From: Ralstonia pickettii
GTDB taxonomy: Bacteria > Pseudomonadota > Gammaproteobacteria > Burkholderiales > Burkholderiaceae
DNA: 64,000 bases
NCBI RefSeq assembly: GCF_016466415.2
Contig: NZ_CP066771.1
Span: forward strand, 3,100,001 to 3,164,000
Direction of reading: 5' to 3'
A program made the position numbers and the translations under genes. Within the stretch, counting starts at the first letter, position 1. The number at the start of each line of letters is the position of its first letter. Positions 9,890-20,900 of the stretch are shown piece after piece. The notes below the pieces were generated by a model. That model was not told where the DNA came from. It saw nothing but the letters and a program-made list of their open reading frames with translations, and ran no database searches.

Positions 9890-9932
9890 GCCGGCGACCC
9901 GGTGCGCGATTGCCATCGCGCTACGCCACAGG

Positions 9933-9962
9933 CGGCCGCCTCGCACCACGGGGCGGCCGTTT
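9933..9962 (+). terminator. GC-rich hairpin after gcvP, weak terminator candidate
   Basis: CGGCCGCC (9933-9940) pairs with GGCGGCCG (9952-9959), but only TTT follows. It may cause partial termination between gcvP and sdaA or stabilise the message 3' end. Confidence 0.35.
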
Positions 9963-10037
9963 GCATCTGAACAACCCGTGCGCGGGCGGCCACAAGCCGA
10001 CTCGCCCCTTTTGCAAAACGCCCCCGGAGCCTTACCC

Positions 10038-11414
10038 ATGGCTGTTTCTGTTTTCGACCTCTTCAAGATCGGCATCGGTCCGTCCAGCTCGCACACCGTC
10101 GGGCCGATGCGCGCCGCGCTGATGTTCGCCTCGGGCCTCGAAGCCGATGGACTGATGCCGCAAGTCGCCAGTGTCCGCGTCGAGCTGTACGGTTCGCTCG
10201 GCGCCACTGGCAAGGGCCACGGCACCGATCGCGGCGTCATCCTCGGTCTGATGGGCGAGGCGCCGGACACGATCGACCCTGACACCATCGACGCCAAGCT
10301 CGCGGCGCTGCGGGCGTCACAGTCGCTGTCGCTGCTGGGCCGTCACGCGGTGCGCTTTACCGAGAAGGAGCACATCGCCTTCTATCGCCGCGAGGCGATG
10401 GCCGAGCATCCGAACGGCATGAAGTTCCACGCCTTCGATGCAGCAGGCGAGCGGCTGCGCGAAGCGCGCTATCTGTCGGTCGGCGGCGGCTTTGTCGTCA
10501 CCGCTGGCGCACCGAACACGCAGGTGCTGGCCGCACATGACCAATTGCCGCATCCGTTCCGCAGCGGCAAAGAACTGCTGGCGATGTGCGAATCGACGGG
10601 CAAATCCATCGCCCGGTTGATGCTCGAAAACGAACTGACGTGGCGCAGCGAAGCCGAAGTGCGCGCCGGCCTGCTCAACATCTGGCACGTGATGCAGGCG
10701 TGTGTCGCGCGCGGCTGCCGCACGGAAGGCGAACTGCCGGGCCCGTTCCATGTGCGCCGCCGCGCGGCCGAGTTGTATTCGCGGCTCACGGTGCAGGCAG
10801 AACGCACACTGTCCGACCCGCTGTCGGTGATCGACTGGGTGAACCTGTATGCGATTGCCGTGAACGAAGAGAACGCCGCAGGCGGGCGCGTCGTCACGGC
10901 GCCGACCAACGGCGCAGCCGGGATCATCCCGGCCGTGATGCATTACTACGACCGCTTCGTGCCCGGCGCGAACGACAATGGCGTGGTGGATTTCCTGCTC
11001 ACCGCTGGCGCGATCGGCATGCTTTACAAGATGAATGCGTCGATCTCGGGCGCGGAAGTCGGCTGCCAGGGCGAAGTCGGTGTGGCGTGTTCCATGGCGG
11101 CGGGCGCACTCGCTGCGGTGCTCGGCGGCACGCCAGCGCAGGTGGAAAACGCTGCTGAGATTGGCATGGAGCACAACCTGGGGCTGACATGCGACCCGGT
11201 CGGCGGGCTGGTGCAGATTCCGTGTATCGAGCGCAATGCGATGGCGTCTGTGAAGGCGGTGAATGCGGCGCGCATGGCGTTGCGGGGGGATGGCACGCAT
11301 TATGTTTCGCTCGACTCCGTGATCAAGACGATGCGCGAGACGGGGGCGGATATGAAGACGAAGTACAAGGAGACGGCGCGCGGGGGGTTGGCGGTGAATA
11401 TTGTGGAGTGCTGA
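10038..11414 (+). CDS. sdaA: L-serine ammonia-lyase (iron-sulfur type)
   Basis: A 458-aa cytosolic [4Fe-4S] enzyme converting L-serine to pyruvate and ammonia. It matches E. coli SdaA/SdaB along its length: [20 protein letters not shown] at the N-terminus, [53 protein letters not shown] and [20 protein letters not shown]. Several of these C-terminal cysteines are expected to hold the cluster. The ATG at 10038 has a CCGGAG site upstream. Its place after gcvTHP makes metabolic sense: glycine cleavage supplies one-carbon units for serine synthesis, and SdaA drains serine to pyruvate. Whether it shares the riboswitch transcript depends on read-through of the 148-bp gap. Confidence 0.95.
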   Translation: MAVSVFDLFKIGIGPSSSHTVGPMRAALMFASGLEADGLMPQVASVRVELYGSLGATGKGHGTDRGVILGLMGEAPDTIDPDTIDAKLAALRASQSLSLLGRHAVRFTEKEHIAFYRREAMAEHPNGMKFHAFDAAGERLREARYLSVGGGFVVTAGAPNTQVLAAHDQLPHPFRSGKELLAMCESTGKSIARLMLENELTWRSEAEVRAGLLNIWHVMQACVARGCRTEGELPGPFHVRRRAAELYSRLTVQAERTLSDPLSVIDWVNLYAIAVNEENAAGGRVVTAPTNGAAGIIPAVMHYYDRFVPGANDNGVVDFLLTAGAIGMLYKMNASISGAEVGCQGEVGVACSMAAGALAAVLGGTPAQVENAAEIGMEHNLGLTCDPVGGLVQIPCIERNAMASVKAVNAARMALRGDGTHYVSLDSVIKTMRETGADMKTKYKETARGGLAVNIVEC

Positions 11415-11441
11415 TATTTGGTTTGGGTTTTGGTTTTTGCG

Positions 11442-11472
11442 TTGGTGGTCCGCCCCCGTCCACTCCTATAAT
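11442..11472 (+). promoter_or_regulatory. Promoter candidate upstream of the OPT transporter
   Basis: A perfect TATAAT at 11467-11472 with a weak TTGGTG at 11442-11447 (19-bp spacing), 35 bp before the ATG of the oligopeptide transporter. Confidence 0.5.
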
Positions 11473-11507
11473 CCGCGCCACAAGAACCTTCTTTGGAGAC
11501 CCGCAGG

Positions 11508-13562
11508 ATGCAATCCCTCCATCCTCCCAAGCACCTTACGGCAGCGACCCTGCCTGAGCTAACGCTGCGCGGCATGATCCTCGGCGCGATCATCACCGTG
11601 ATCTTTACCGCTTCAAACGTGTACCTCGGCCTGAAGGTCGGCCTGACGTTCTCTTCGGCGATTCCGGCAGCGGTCATTTCGATGGCCGTGCTGCGCATGC
11701 TCGGCGGCACGAACATCCTTGAGAACAACATGGTGCAGACGCAGGCGTCTGCGGCCGGGACGCTGTCTTCGATCATCTTCATTCTGCCCGGGCTGGTGAT
11801 GATCGGGCACTGGCAAGGTTTCCCATTTTGGCAAACGTTTGGAGTCTGCATGGCGGGCGGCATGCTCGGCGTGGTGTTTACGATTCCGCTGCGCCACGCG
11901 ATGGTGGTGCAAAGCGACCTGCCCTATCCCGAAGGCGTGGCGGCGGCAGAAATTCTGCGCGTGGGCAGTGGCGAGCCAGCGGACGGTGAAGCCGCTGCCG
12001 ATGACGACGCTGTTCCCGCCGCCACCGGCATGCGCGATCTGGCAGCGGGTGGCATCGTCGCGGCCATCGTGGCGTTTGCCACCAGCGGCCTGCGCTTGCT
12101 CGGAGAAGGTGCGAGCTGGTGGTTCGCTGCGGGCGCCGCGGTGGTGCGCTTGCCCATGGGTTTTTCGACTGCGCTGCTGGGCGCGGGCTATCTGATCGGC
12201 CTGGTGGCGGGGCTGGCCATGCTGGTGGGCCTGGTGATCGCCTGGGGCATCGCCGTGCCGTATCTGACGTCCATCACGCCGATGCCGGCGGGCAAGGCGC
12301 TCTCGGCGTTTGGCACGGATGTGTGGCGCACGCAGGTGCGTTTTATCGGCGCTGGCGTGATTGCGGTGGCGGCCGTGTGGACGCTGGGCACACTGATCGG
12401 CCCGGTGGTGCACGGCGTGAAGCGCTCGTTTGGCAGCTTGCGCCCGAAGGCTGATGGCGCGCTGCGCACCGAGCAGGACATGGCGCCGCGCTGGATTCTG
12501 CTGGTCACGCTGGCGATGGTCGTGGTACTGGTGATCACCTTCGCTGCATTTCTGGCGCCGACCATGCTGTCGGCCGGCTCGCGCTGGACGCTGATCACCT
12601 TCGCGGTGATCTTTGCGGTGGTGTTCGGCTTTCTGGTGGCGGCGGCGTGCGGCTACATGGCCGGGCTGATCGGTTCGTCGTCGAGCCCGATTTCGGGCAT
12701 CGGCATCATCGCCATCACCTTGGTGTCGCTGCTGCTGTTGGCCATCGGCGCGGACAACGGTATCGTGGGTTCGCCCGAAGCGAGCAAGCTGGGCATTGCG
12801 CTGGCGATCTTCACAACGTCGGCCGTGGTGGCCGTGGCGACCATCTCCAACGACAACCTGCAGGACCTGAAGACCGGCTGGCTGGTCGGGGCCACGCCGT
12901 GGCGCCAGCAGGTGGCACTGCTGATCGGCTGCGTGGCGGGCGCGGCAGTCATCTCGCCGGTGCTGGAGCTGCTGTATAACGCGTATGGCTTTCCGGGTGC
13001 GCTCCCACGTGCCGGCATGGATGCGGCGCAGGCGCTGTCGGCTCCGCAGGCGACGCTCATGACGGCCATCGCCACCGGCATCTTCACGCACCAGCTGCAG
13101 TGGAACATGGTGATTGCGGGCATCGTGATCGGCGTGCTGCTGATCGCGGTCGACTGGGCGCTCAAGCAACGCGGCGGCGTTGCGCGGCTGCCGGTCCTGG
13201 CAGTGGGCATCGGCATCTATCTGCCGCCGACGGTCAGCACGGTGCTGGTGGCCGGTGCGGTGCTGGCGTGGATCATCGAAAAGATTCTTGCCAAGCGCGC
13301 GCAGGCGGCCGGCGTGCCGTACGAGCGCTATGCCGAGGTGCCGAACCGCCACGGCGTGCTACTGGCGTCGGGCCTGATCGTGGGCGAAAGTCTGGTGGGT
13401 GTGCTGATGGCGGCAGTGATCGGCAGCACGGGCAAGGATGCGCCGCTGGCCATCGTGGGGGCGTCGTTTGAAGGCACGGCGCAATGGCTTGGGCTGATCG
13501 TCTTCGCCTTGGTATGCTGGGCCTTCGCGCGCCGCGTACTGGCGGTGCGTCCGACTCATTGA
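11508..13562 (+). CDS. OPT family oligopeptide transporter, inner membrane
   Basis: A 684-aa integral membrane protein with many hydrophobic helices, expected to import small peptides or metal-chelate conjugates by proton symport. The opening LPELTLRGMILGAIITVIFT, the conserved NVYLGLKVGLTFSSAIPAAVISM and the later GSSSSPISGIGII are hallmarks of the bacterial OPT family. The start at MQSLHPPKHL follows a GGAGAC ribosome binding site; a longer TTG start adds only five residues. The gene stands alone, and the downstream acetyltransferase begins 14 bp later. The substrate is not determined by sequence. Confidence 0.9.
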   Translation: MQSLHPPKHLTAATLPELTLRGMILGAIITVIFTASNVYLGLKVGLTFSSAIPAAVISMAVLRMLGGTNILENNMVQTQASAAGTLSSIIFILPGLVMIGHWQGFPFWQTFGVCMAGGMLGVVFTIPLRHAMVVQSDLPYPEGVAAAEILRVGSGEPADGEAAADDDAVPAATGMRDLAAGGIVAAIVAFATSGLRLLGEGASWWFAAGAAVVRLPMGFSTALLGAGYLIGLVAGLAMLVGLVIAWGIAVPYLTSITPMPAGKALSAFGTDVWRTQVRFIGAGVIAVAAVWTLGTLIGPVVHGVKRSFGSLRPKADGALRTEQDMAPRWILLVTLAMVVVLVITFAAFLAPTMLSAGSRWTLITFAVIFAVVFGFLVAAACGYMAGLIGSSSSPISGIGIIAITLVSLLLLAIGADNGIVGSPEASKLGIALAIFTTSAVVAVATISNDNLQDLKTGWLVGATPWRQQVALLIGCVAGAAVISPVLELLYNAYGFPGALPRAGMDAAQALSAPQATLMTAIATGIFTHQLQWNMVIAGIVIGVLLIAVDWALKQRGGVARLPVLAVGIGIYLPPTVSTVLVAGAVLAWIIEKILAKRAQAAGVPYERYAEVPNRHGVLLASGLIVGESLVGVLMAAVIGSTGKDAPLAIVGASFEGTAQWLGLIVFALVCWAFARRVLAVRPTH

Positions 13563-13576
13563 CCCCATCACGCATC

Positions 13577-14092
13577 ATGCTGCTCCGCGACGCAACGCAG
13601 GCTGACCTGCCGGCCATCCTCGCCATCTACAACGACGTGATCGCCAACTCCAATGCGATCTACACCGAAACACCGGTCACGCTGGAAGACCGCACCACGT
13701 GGCTGGCCTTGCGTGCCACGCAGGGGTATCCGGTGCTGGTCGCCGACGATGATGGGCAGGTGGCAGGCGTTGCATCGTTTGGGGATTTCCGGCCCTACCC
13801 GGGCTTTCGCACCACCGTCGAGCACTCGGTGCACATACACCGCGACTGGCGTGGCAAGGGGCTGGGCAGTCGGCTGGTCGAGGCGCTGTGCGAACGTGCC
13901 GCTGCCCTGGGCAAGCACCTGATGGTGGGCGCCATCGACGGTGCCAATGCGGGCTCGATTCGCCTGCATGAAAAGCTCGGCTTCAAGGAAGTGGGCCGCA
14001 TGCCCGAGGCGGCCATCAAGCACGGTCAGTGGCTCGACCTCGTGTTCATGCAGCGCTGGCTGGAAGCGCCGGGAACGGTCCGAAGCGACTGA
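13577..14092 (+). CDS. GNAT acetyltransferase, phosphinothricin/methionine sulfone type
   Basis: A 171-aa cytosolic N-acetyltransferase of the Pat/MnaT (YncA) subgroup, which acetylates glutamine or methionine analogues such as phosphinothricin or methionine sulfoximine. The acetyl-CoA loop RDWRGKGLGSRLVEAL and the motif GANAGSIRLHEKLGFKEVG are clear, as is the N-terminal IYNDVIANSNAIYTETPVTLEDR. The ATG at 13577 is 14 bp after the OPT stop; longer frames would overlap that gene. The pair may be co-transcribed. The physiological substrate is inferred from the family only. Confidence 0.88.
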   Translation: MLLRDATQADLPAILAIYNDVIANSNAIYTETPVTLEDRTTWLALRATQGYPVLVADDDGQVAGVASFGDFRPYPGFRTTVEHSVHIHRDWRGKGLGSRLVEALCERAAALGKHLMVGAIDGANAGSIRLHEKLGFKEVGRMPEAAIKHGQWLDLVFMQRWLEAPGTVRSD

Positions 14093-14110
14093 TCGTTCTT
14101 CGATGATGCG

Positions 14111-15247
14111 TCAGGCGGGCTGCGTTGCCGCCTGCTGCGTCCAGCGCCCGCAACCGCGTCGCACGGTCTCGTGCAGGTTGCGGGTTTCACGTTGCGCCGC
14201 GCGGATCCATTCCGCATCGGCGTCGCACGCCTCCACCACCTCCCGCACCATGTCGAGCGCGCCTTCGGACGACAGCGCTTCGGCGTGTGCCGACAGTACC
14301 TTGCTCGTCTCCAGGATGTGGTCGGCCAGCGCACCGCGATTGCCCGTGGCCGGGTCGACGTATTCGCCAGCCAGCCCGAAGCGGCACGCCTGGAAGCGGT
14401 TGAAGGTGTAGACCAGGTAATCGTCTTCCACGGGCATGAACGGGCGATCGAGCAGCAGCCAGCGCCCCAGCGCCTGGATATAGGCGGCGATGGCGGCGGC
14501 GCGTTCGACGGTCAGCGGTGTGTCCATCACGCGGACTTCGATCGTGCCGAATTCGGGCTTGGGGCGGATGTCCCAATAGAAGTCCTTCATGCTTTCGATC
14601 ACGCCGGTGGCGTGCATCTTGTCGAAGTATGCGATGAAGGCATCCCACGTCAGCACGAACGGCGCGCGGCCCGACATCGGAAAGGCGCTGACCGAGTTCA
14701 TGCGCGCGGATGCAAACCCCGTATCCACGCCCTGCACGAATGGCGACGACGCTGCCAGCGCAATGAAGTGCGGCACGTAGCGCGACATGGCGTGCAGCAG
14801 ATACAGCGCATCGTCCGGATTCGGGCAGCCAATATGCACGTGCTGCCCGAACACGGTGAACTGCTTGGCGAGGTAACCGTACAGATCCGAGATGTACTGA
14901 TAGCGCGGCGATTGTGAAATCTGGCGCTGGCTCCACTGCTGGAACGGATGGGTGCCGCCGCCGCAGATGCCGATGTTCAGCGCAGTGGCGGCTTCAGCCA
15001 TGCGGTCGCGCATCTCGCGCAACTGCCAGAGTGCCTCGTCATGGCTGTGGCAGATGCCGGTGGAGATCTCGATCATCGAATCGGTGATCTCGGGCTTGAT
15101 GTCGCCGGGGTATTCCTTGCCCTTGAGCATGCGCAGCAGGTCGGGCGACGCCGAGGCAAGGTCGTAGTCGTGACGATTGACGAGCTGCAGTTCCAGCTCG
15201 ACGCCAAACGTGAGTGCTTCGGATTTCGAGAATGGTTCGAGGGACAT
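14111..15247 (-). CDS. ybdK: YbdK-type carboxylate-amine ligase (GCS2 family)
   Basis: A 378-aa ATP-dependent ligase related to glutamate-cysteine ligase. Family members have weak gamma-glutamyl-cysteine ligase activity and unknown true substrates. Visible motifs are [12 protein letters not shown] at the N-terminus, the mid-region QHVHIGCPN, and [14 protein letters not shown]. Length equals the usual 370-380 aa of the family. The gene starts 5 bp after the stop of the upstream antiporter gene, so the two are translationally close and probably one operon. It converges with the acetyltransferase gene, with 18 bp between the stops. Confidence 0.9.
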   Translation of the reverse strand: MSLEPFSKSEALTFGVELELQLVNRHDYDLASASPDLLRMLKGKEYPGDIKPEITDSMIEISTGICHSHDEALWQLREMRDRMAEAATALNIGICGGGTHPFQQWSQRQISQSPRYQYISDLYGYLAKQFTVFGQHVHIGCPNPDDALYLLHAMSRYVPHFIALAASSPFVQGVDTGFASARMNSVSAFPMSGRAPFVLTWDAFIAYFDKMHATGVIESMKDFYWDIRPKPEFGTIEVRVMDTPLTVERAAAIAAYIQALGRWLLLDRPFMPVEDDYLVYTFNRFQACRFGLAGEYVDPATGNRGALADHILETSKVLSAHAEALSSEGALDMVREVVEACDADAEWIRAAQRETRNLHETVRRGCGRWTQQAATQPA

Positions 15248-15252
15248 GGGGC

Positions 15253-16476
15253 TCAGTGCCTCCCTTCGTCTTGTCGCACCTCACCTGCCCAGCGCAGCGA
15301 ACGCGCGGTCAGGATCGGCGCAGCAATCTGCTGGATCGCCAGCGTGCACAGGATGATGGCCGCCAGCGGACCACCGGTTTGCGGATACAAAGCCGCCGTA
15401 TCGTGCATCAGCAACCATGACAGTCCGGACATGGGCCCAAGGGCCAGGCCCAGCGCGATGCTCTGCCGCATCGACAGGCCCGTGAACGAGCCCAGCGCCG
15501 TCGTGGCCGCCAGTTTGGCGATAAAGCGCGACAGCACCAACGCCACCGCCGCCACACCGCCGATCACCCAGTCCGACGCCTTGAGCGGCAAGCCGAGCGA
15601 CACGATCATCACCACAATCAGGATGCTGCCCGCGCTGCCGAAGTGCGAGGGCCACACGCGCGGGTGATCGTCTTGGTGCTTGAACACCACGCCTGCCAAC
15701 AGCAGCGTGAGCGGTACCGACAGCTTGAGCAGCTTGGCCATCGCCAGTGCAAACAGCACCAGGCCGACGAGCACCAGGAACGCATAGTGATCGTCACCCG
15801 CCATGCGGTGATACAGCGCATGGCCCACCTTGCCGACCACCCAGGCCAGAAGCACGGAACCTGCCAGCAGGTACAGCGGGTGGATGAGCGCCGCCGCCCA
15901 GTGGCCGTATTCACTGTGCAGCCAGCCGGCGGTCAGCGGCACCAGCACGCTTGCGTAGATGCTGTTGAGCGCGCCCAGCGAGAGCAGTCGCTCCGTCACC
16001 TGGCCTTCGGCGCGCAGTTCGTTCTTGAGTTGCAGGAGCACCGTCGGGGACGTGGCCACCGCGATGGCGCCTGCGGCCACCGCCACCGACGACGTCACGC
16101 CAAACAGCTGCAGCACCCAGGTGACCAGGCCCCAGGTCAGCAGACTTTCAAAGCCGCTTGTGAGCAACAGCCAACGATTGGCGCGCAGCCACTCGAACGA
16201 CAAGCGGTGCCCCAGCTCGAACAGCGCCAACGCCAGCGCCATCTCGATCAGGATGTGGGTCTGCTCGAGCATGTCGGCGTCGATGAGCGGGCGGCCGAGC
16301 ACGCCGGCCACCAAGCCCGCCACCGCGTAGCCGACGATGCGCGGCAGCTTGAGCGCCGCGCGCGCAAACTCGCCGCACAACGCCGCGCCAACCAGCGCCA
16401 GCCCGATCCAGAAAAGGCCGCCGGGAGCGGGCGGCCACGAAGGGAAGAGATCGTGAAGTCCTGTCATGGGCGACAT
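15253..16476 (-). CDS. CPA2 family cation:proton antiporter
   Basis: A 407-aa inner membrane protein with about a dozen hydrophobic helices. The core [27 protein letters not shown] and [22 protein letters not shown] fit the KefB/NapA-like monovalent cation:H+ antiporter family. There is no C-terminal RCK/TrkA-N domain, so it is the short form. Several start codons are possible (16494, 16476, 16467) and none has a strong ribosome binding site; 16476 is a compromise. The downstream gene is ybdK, 5 bp away. An operon of an antiporter with a glutathione-type ligase recalls glutathione-gated Kef systems, but that link is inference. Confidence 0.82.
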   Translation of the reverse strand: MSPMTGLHDLFPSWPPAPGGLFWIGLALVGAALCGEFARAALKLPRIVGYAVAGLVAGVLGRPLIDADMLEQTHILIEMALALALFELGHRLSFEWLRANRWLLLTSGFESLLTWGLVTWVLQLFGVTSSVAVAAGAIAVATSPTVLLQLKNELRAEGQVTERLLSLGALNSIYASVLVPLTAGWLHSEYGHWAAALIHPLYLLAGSVLLAWVVGKVGHALYHRMAGDDHYAFLVLVGLVLFALAMAKLLKLSVPLTLLLAGVVFKHQDDHPRVWPSHFGSAGSILIVVMIVSLGLPLKASDWVIGGVAAVALVLSRFIAKLAATTALGSFTGLSMRQSIALGLALGPMSGLSWLLMHDTAALYPQTGGPLAAIILCTLAIQQIAAPILTARSLRWAGEVRQDEGRH

Positions 16477-16620
16477 GGTACCCGAAGCCCCCATCCGGGA
16501 AAGTCAGCCAAGCACTGACACGCGTTAGAGCCGCGTTACACGATATTTAATAATAGATCGGTGATTTTCGACACAAAAAGCGACAACTCTGTGTTTGGAA
16601 CCTGAGACCGCCGGCAAAGA

Positions 16621-16644
16621 AAAACCGCCCCGGAGGGCGGTTTT
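16621..16644. terminator. Bidirectional intrinsic terminator after the LivK-like gene
   Basis: AAAACCGCCC and GGGCGGTTTT form a 10-bp perfect stem around CGGA. T and A runs on either side allow termination on both strands. It lies just after the stop of the binding-protein gene and in front of the antiporter gene. Confidence 0.85.
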
Positions 16645-16674
16645 CATACTGCAAATGGCTGAGAGCCGGTCGGA

Positions 16675-17820
16675 TTACTTGCCGCCGACGCTCTCCAGCG
16701 GCGTCCACTTGCCGCCGGTGACCTTGTAGACGGTGATGCCGCCGTCCTTCAGGTCGCCCTTGTCGTCATAGGCGTAGTGCTTGGCGGTGACGCCTTGCGT
16801 GTTGGTGGCAGCCAGGATCGGCAGGTACTTGGCCGGGTCGGACGAACCGGCAGCCACCATCGCCTTCATCAGGGCCATCGCGCCGTCGTAGGCGTACGGC
16901 GAGTACGTCTGCACCGGCGTGCCGAAACGCTTCTCATAGCGGGCCTTGTAGCCAGCGCCGCCCGGCATCTGCTCCAGCGGCAGACCGGCCAGCGATGCCA
17001 CCATGCCTTCCGCCGCTTGCGGGCCGGCCAGCTTGATGAAGTCGTCGGTCTTGGACATTTCGCCCGACATCAGCGTGGACTTCATGCCCAGCTCGCGCAT
17101 CTGCTTGAGCAGCGGGGCCGATTGGCCTTCGGCGCCACCGTAGAACACGGCGTCCGGGTTCTTGCTCTTGATCTGCGTGAGGATGGCCTTGAAGTCGCTG
17201 GCCTTGTCGTTGGTGAATTCGCGACGCACGATGGTGGCGCCGGCAGCCTTGGCAGCCTTCTCGAACTCGTCGGCCAGACCTTGGCCGTAGGCCGTGCGGT
17301 CATCCACGATGGCGATGTTCTTGTAGCCCAGCTTCTTGACGGCGAACGTGCCGACCACCGAGCCCTGCTGGGTGTCGGAAGTCATCATGCGGAACGTCGT
17401 CTTGTAGCCCTGCTTGGTGTATTCCGGCGCGGTTGCCATGGCGATCTGCGCGATGCCGGCCTGGTTGTACACGCGCGACGCCGGGATGCTGGTACCCGAA
17501 TTGAAGTGGCCGAGCATGCCCTTGATGCCGCTGTCCACCAGCTTCTGGGCGACTGCCGTACCGGTCTTCGGGTCAGCCTGGTCGTCTTCCGCCATGAGCT
17601 GGAACTTGACTTCCTTGCCGGCGATCTTCGGGTGCGTGGCATTGAACTCTTCAACGGCCAGGGTCGCGCCGTTCTTCATGTCCGTGCCGTATTGCGCTTG
17701 CGGACCCGACATCGGGGCAGCAAAGCCCAGCTTGATGACTTCCTGGGCCGATGCGGCCGTCATTGCACCACCCGCCAGCGCGCACAGTGCTGCCGCCAGA
17801 CACAGTTGCTTCAATTTCAT
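16675..17820 (-). CDS. Branched-chain amino acid ABC transporter substrate-binding protein
   Basis: A 381-aa periplasmic LivK-like protein. The signal peptide (MKLKQLCLAAALCALAGGAM, then TAASA) ends at Ala-Ser-Ala before QEVIKLGF. The mature body has APMSGPQAQYGTDMKNGATLAVEEFN, the GHFNSGTSIPASRVYNQAGI ligand-pocket segment, and DDRTAYGQGLADEFEKAAKAAGA, all standard for Leu/Ile/Val or neutral amino acid receptors. The ATG has a strong CTAGGAGACGCACAA upstream. It lies 130 bp downstream of putA on the same strand and ends at a strong terminator. No permease or ATPase genes are adjacent, so it must work with a transporter encoded elsewhere. Confidence 0.9.
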   Translation of the reverse strand: MKLKQLCLAAALCALAGGAMTAASAQEVIKLGFAAPMSGPQAQYGTDMKNGATLAVEEFNATHPKIAGKEVKFQLMAEDDQADPKTGTAVAQKLVDSGIKGMLGHFNSGTSIPASRVYNQAGIAQIAMATAPEYTKQGYKTTFRMMTSDTQQGSVVGTFAVKKLGYKNIAIVDDRTAYGQGLADEFEKAAKAAGATIVRREFTNDKASDFKAILTQIKSKNPDAVFYGGAEGQSAPLLKQMRELGMKSTLMSGEMSKTDDFIKLAGPQAAEGMVASLAGLPLEQMPGGAGYKARYEKRFGTPVQTYSPYAYDGAMALMKAMVAAGSSDPAKYLPILAATNTQGVTAKHYAYDDKGDLKDGGITVYKVTGGKWTPLESVGGK

Positions 17821-17950
17821 TTGTGCGTCTCCTAGTTCAAACGCAATTTGGATCAATAGCGCGACGGGATCACCGTCGCCCTCCTCCCGCTTCGCATCCC
17901 ATCCGCACCCGTCGTGCGCATGGAACCGCGAATCCTGCTCGTGCTCCCCG

Positions 17951-20900
17951 TCAGCCGATGGTCATCAGGCTGGCGTTGCCACCCGCGGCGGCCGTATTGA
18001 CCGACAGCGAACGCTCGATCAGCAGGCGCTCCAGCGCCAGCCCTTCCCCGCCATGCGGCAGGCCTTGCACCCCCACGATCGGGCCGGCACGCCGTGCCAG
18101 TCCTTCGCAGATGGCGCGCAGATGGTCCGAATCGCCGTGATGCAGCACCGCATCAAACGCCGCTTCGTCGGTCGAGCCGACCACGCGGACGCGCGATTGT
18201 ACTGCCGCCGGCAAGCCCCGAAGTACTGCTTCGATGGCAGGGTTTTCCTGCACAACGGCCAGGCTGCCGACAGCCAGGATGGCGGCGAGCTGGCGCAGCC
18301 AATCCGCCGGATCGGCCGCCACGCATAGCACGGCTTCGCGCGGCAACAGCGTGTAGGTGTTGCGCTCGCCGGTCGGGCCGGGCAGCGTGGCGGTGGCGCC
18401 CGTGGCCGAGGCTGCAGCCAGGCGCTCGCACAGCGAGGCCAGTTCCGGCGATTGCTTGCGAGCCCATTCCGTCAGCGCATCGAACGGCGCCAGCAGCGCG
18501 CGGCGCGCATCGGTATCGACCTCCGTACCCGCGCCTGCGGTCAGTTGCAGCGCGGTGCGCATTGCGTCCTGCGGGCACGTCGACAGCAGACGCAGCAGAT
18601 ACAGCGGGCCGCCGGCCTTCGGGCCCGTGCCCGACAGGCCTTCGCCACCGAACGGCTGCACGCCAACCACGGCGCCGACGATATTGCGGTTCACATACAG
18701 GTTACCCACGTGCGCGCGGTCTACCACGTGCGCGATGGTCTCGTCGATACGCGTGTGGATGCCCAGCGTCAGCCCGTAGCCCGTACCGTTGATCTGCTCG
18801 ATCAGCTTCGTCAAACCGGTGTTGTCCGCCGAACGCTTCCACCGCACCACGTGCAGCACGGGGCCAAAGATCTCGCGCGTCAGGTCCGACAGGCTGTCGA
18901 GTTCGATCACCGTCGGCGGCACGAACGTGCCGTGCGCGCATGCGGCCGGCACCGGTGCCTGATGCACACGGCGGCCCTTGGCGCGCATCGCTTCGATGTG
19001 GCCGACGATGTTGTCGCGCGCTTCGGCGTCGATCACCGGGCCGACATCGGTGGCGAGACGATCCGGATTGCCCATCGCCAGCTCGGCCATGCCACCTTTG
19101 AGCATCGCGAGCACGCGGTCGGCGACGTCATCCTGCAGGCACAGCACGCGCAGCGCCGAGCAACGCTGGCCTGCCGAATCAAACGCAGACGACAGCACAT
19201 CGGCCACCACCTGCTCAGCCAGCGCCGACGAATCGACGATCATCGCGTTCTGGCCACCGGTCTCGGCAATCAGCGGGATCGGCGCCCCGTTGGCATCGAG
19301 GCGCCCGGCCAGGGTGCGCTGCAGGATGCGCGCGACTTCGGTGGAGCCGGTAAACATCACGCCCTTGGTGCGCACGTCCTTCACCAACGCGGCGCCGACG
19401 GTCTCGCCGCGGCCCGGCAGCAGTTGCACGGCACCGGCCGGCACGCCGGCTTCGCGCAGGATGCGCACAGCCTGGGCGGCGATCAGCGGGGTCTGCTCAG
19501 CGGGCTTGGCGAGGACCGGGTTGCCTGCAGCCAGCGCAGCGCTCACCTGGCCGGTGAAGATCGCCAGCGGGAAGTTCCACGGGCTGATGCAGACCACCGG
19601 GCCCAGCGGGCGATGCGTGTCGTTCGAGAACCCGCCGCGCACCTGCGCCGCGTAATAGCGCAGGAAATCGACGGCTTCGCGCACTTCGGCAATCGCATTG
19701 GACAGCGTCTTGCCCGCCTCGCGAATGATCAGCCCCATCAGGTGCTGCATCTCGCCTTCCATGAGGTCTGCTGCGCGATCGAGCAGTGCGGCCCGTGCCT
19801 CGGGCGGCGTGGCTTGCCAGATCGGGGCGGCAGCGGCGGCGGCCGACAACGCGGCATCCACATCGGCTTCGGTGGCTTCGGTCACGTGGCCGACCACGTC
19901 ACGCAGGTCCGACGGATTGCGCACCGGCTGCCGAAGTTGCGATGGGCCCCCCACGTAAGGCGCATCGCCGATGGTCGGCTCGGCCGTCCAGACGGTGCTG
20001 GTGCCGGCAAGAAGGGCGGACGACAACGACGCCAGGCGCTGCTCGTTCGCCAGGTCGATGCCCGACGAGTTTGCGCGAACGTCACCGTAAAGGGCGCGCG
20101 GCAGCGGAATCTTCGGATGCGGCAGGCCGAGCGTCCCTTCATCGGCGTGCATCTTTTCCACCACCGCCACCGGGTCGGCGACGAGGTCGTCCAGAGGAAT
20201 CGACTCGTCCGCGATGCGGTTCACGAACGAGGTGTTGGCGCCGTTTTCCAGCAGACGGCGCACGAGGTAGGCCAGCAGCGTTTCATGCGTACCGACCGGC
20301 GCGTAGATGCGGCACGGGCGGTTCAGCTTGCCCGGCTTGTTTCCGACGACCTGCTCGTACAGCGGCTCGCCCATGCCGTGCAGGCACTGGAATTCATATT
20401 GGCCGGGGTAGTAGTTCTGGCCGGCCATGTGGTAGATGGCCGCGAGCGTGTGCGCATTGTGCGTGGCGAACTGCGGGAAGATCGCTTCCGGCGCGGCCAG
20501 CAGCTTGCGCGCGCAGGCCAGGTACGACACGTCGGTGTAGACCTTGCGCGTGTAGACGGGGTAGCCCTCCAGGCCGTCGACCTGGGCGCGCTTGATCTCG
20601 CTGTCCCAATACGCGCCCTTCACCAGGCGGATCATCAGGCGATGCTTGCTGCGACGGGCTAGGTCGATGATGTAGTCGAGCACGAACGGGCAGCGCTTCT
20701 GGTACCCCTGCACCACGAAGCCGATGCCATTCCAGCCAGCTAGCTCGGGCGCAAAGCACAGGCGCTCCAGCAGGTCGAGCGACAGCTCCAGGCGGTCGGC
20801 CTCTTCCGCATCGATGTTGATGCCGATGTCGTATTCGCGGGCCAGCATCGCCAGCGCCTTCACGCGCGGATACAGCTCGTTGATGGTGCGGTCGTATTGC

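Noticed and set aside
6059-10297. A 1412-codon open frame on the minus strand
   Set aside because: It runs antisense across gcvP and parts of gcvT and sdaA. It has no start region, domain or family similarity and follows the third-position GC bias of the real genes.
11613-13352. A 579-codon minus-strand frame
   Set aside because: Antisense to the OPT transporter; it consists of His/Arg/Gln-rich shadow sequence.
18452-20662. A 736-codon plus-strand frame
   Set aside because: Antisense to putA. Its composition (Arg/His/Ala rich) mirrors the codon bias of putA.
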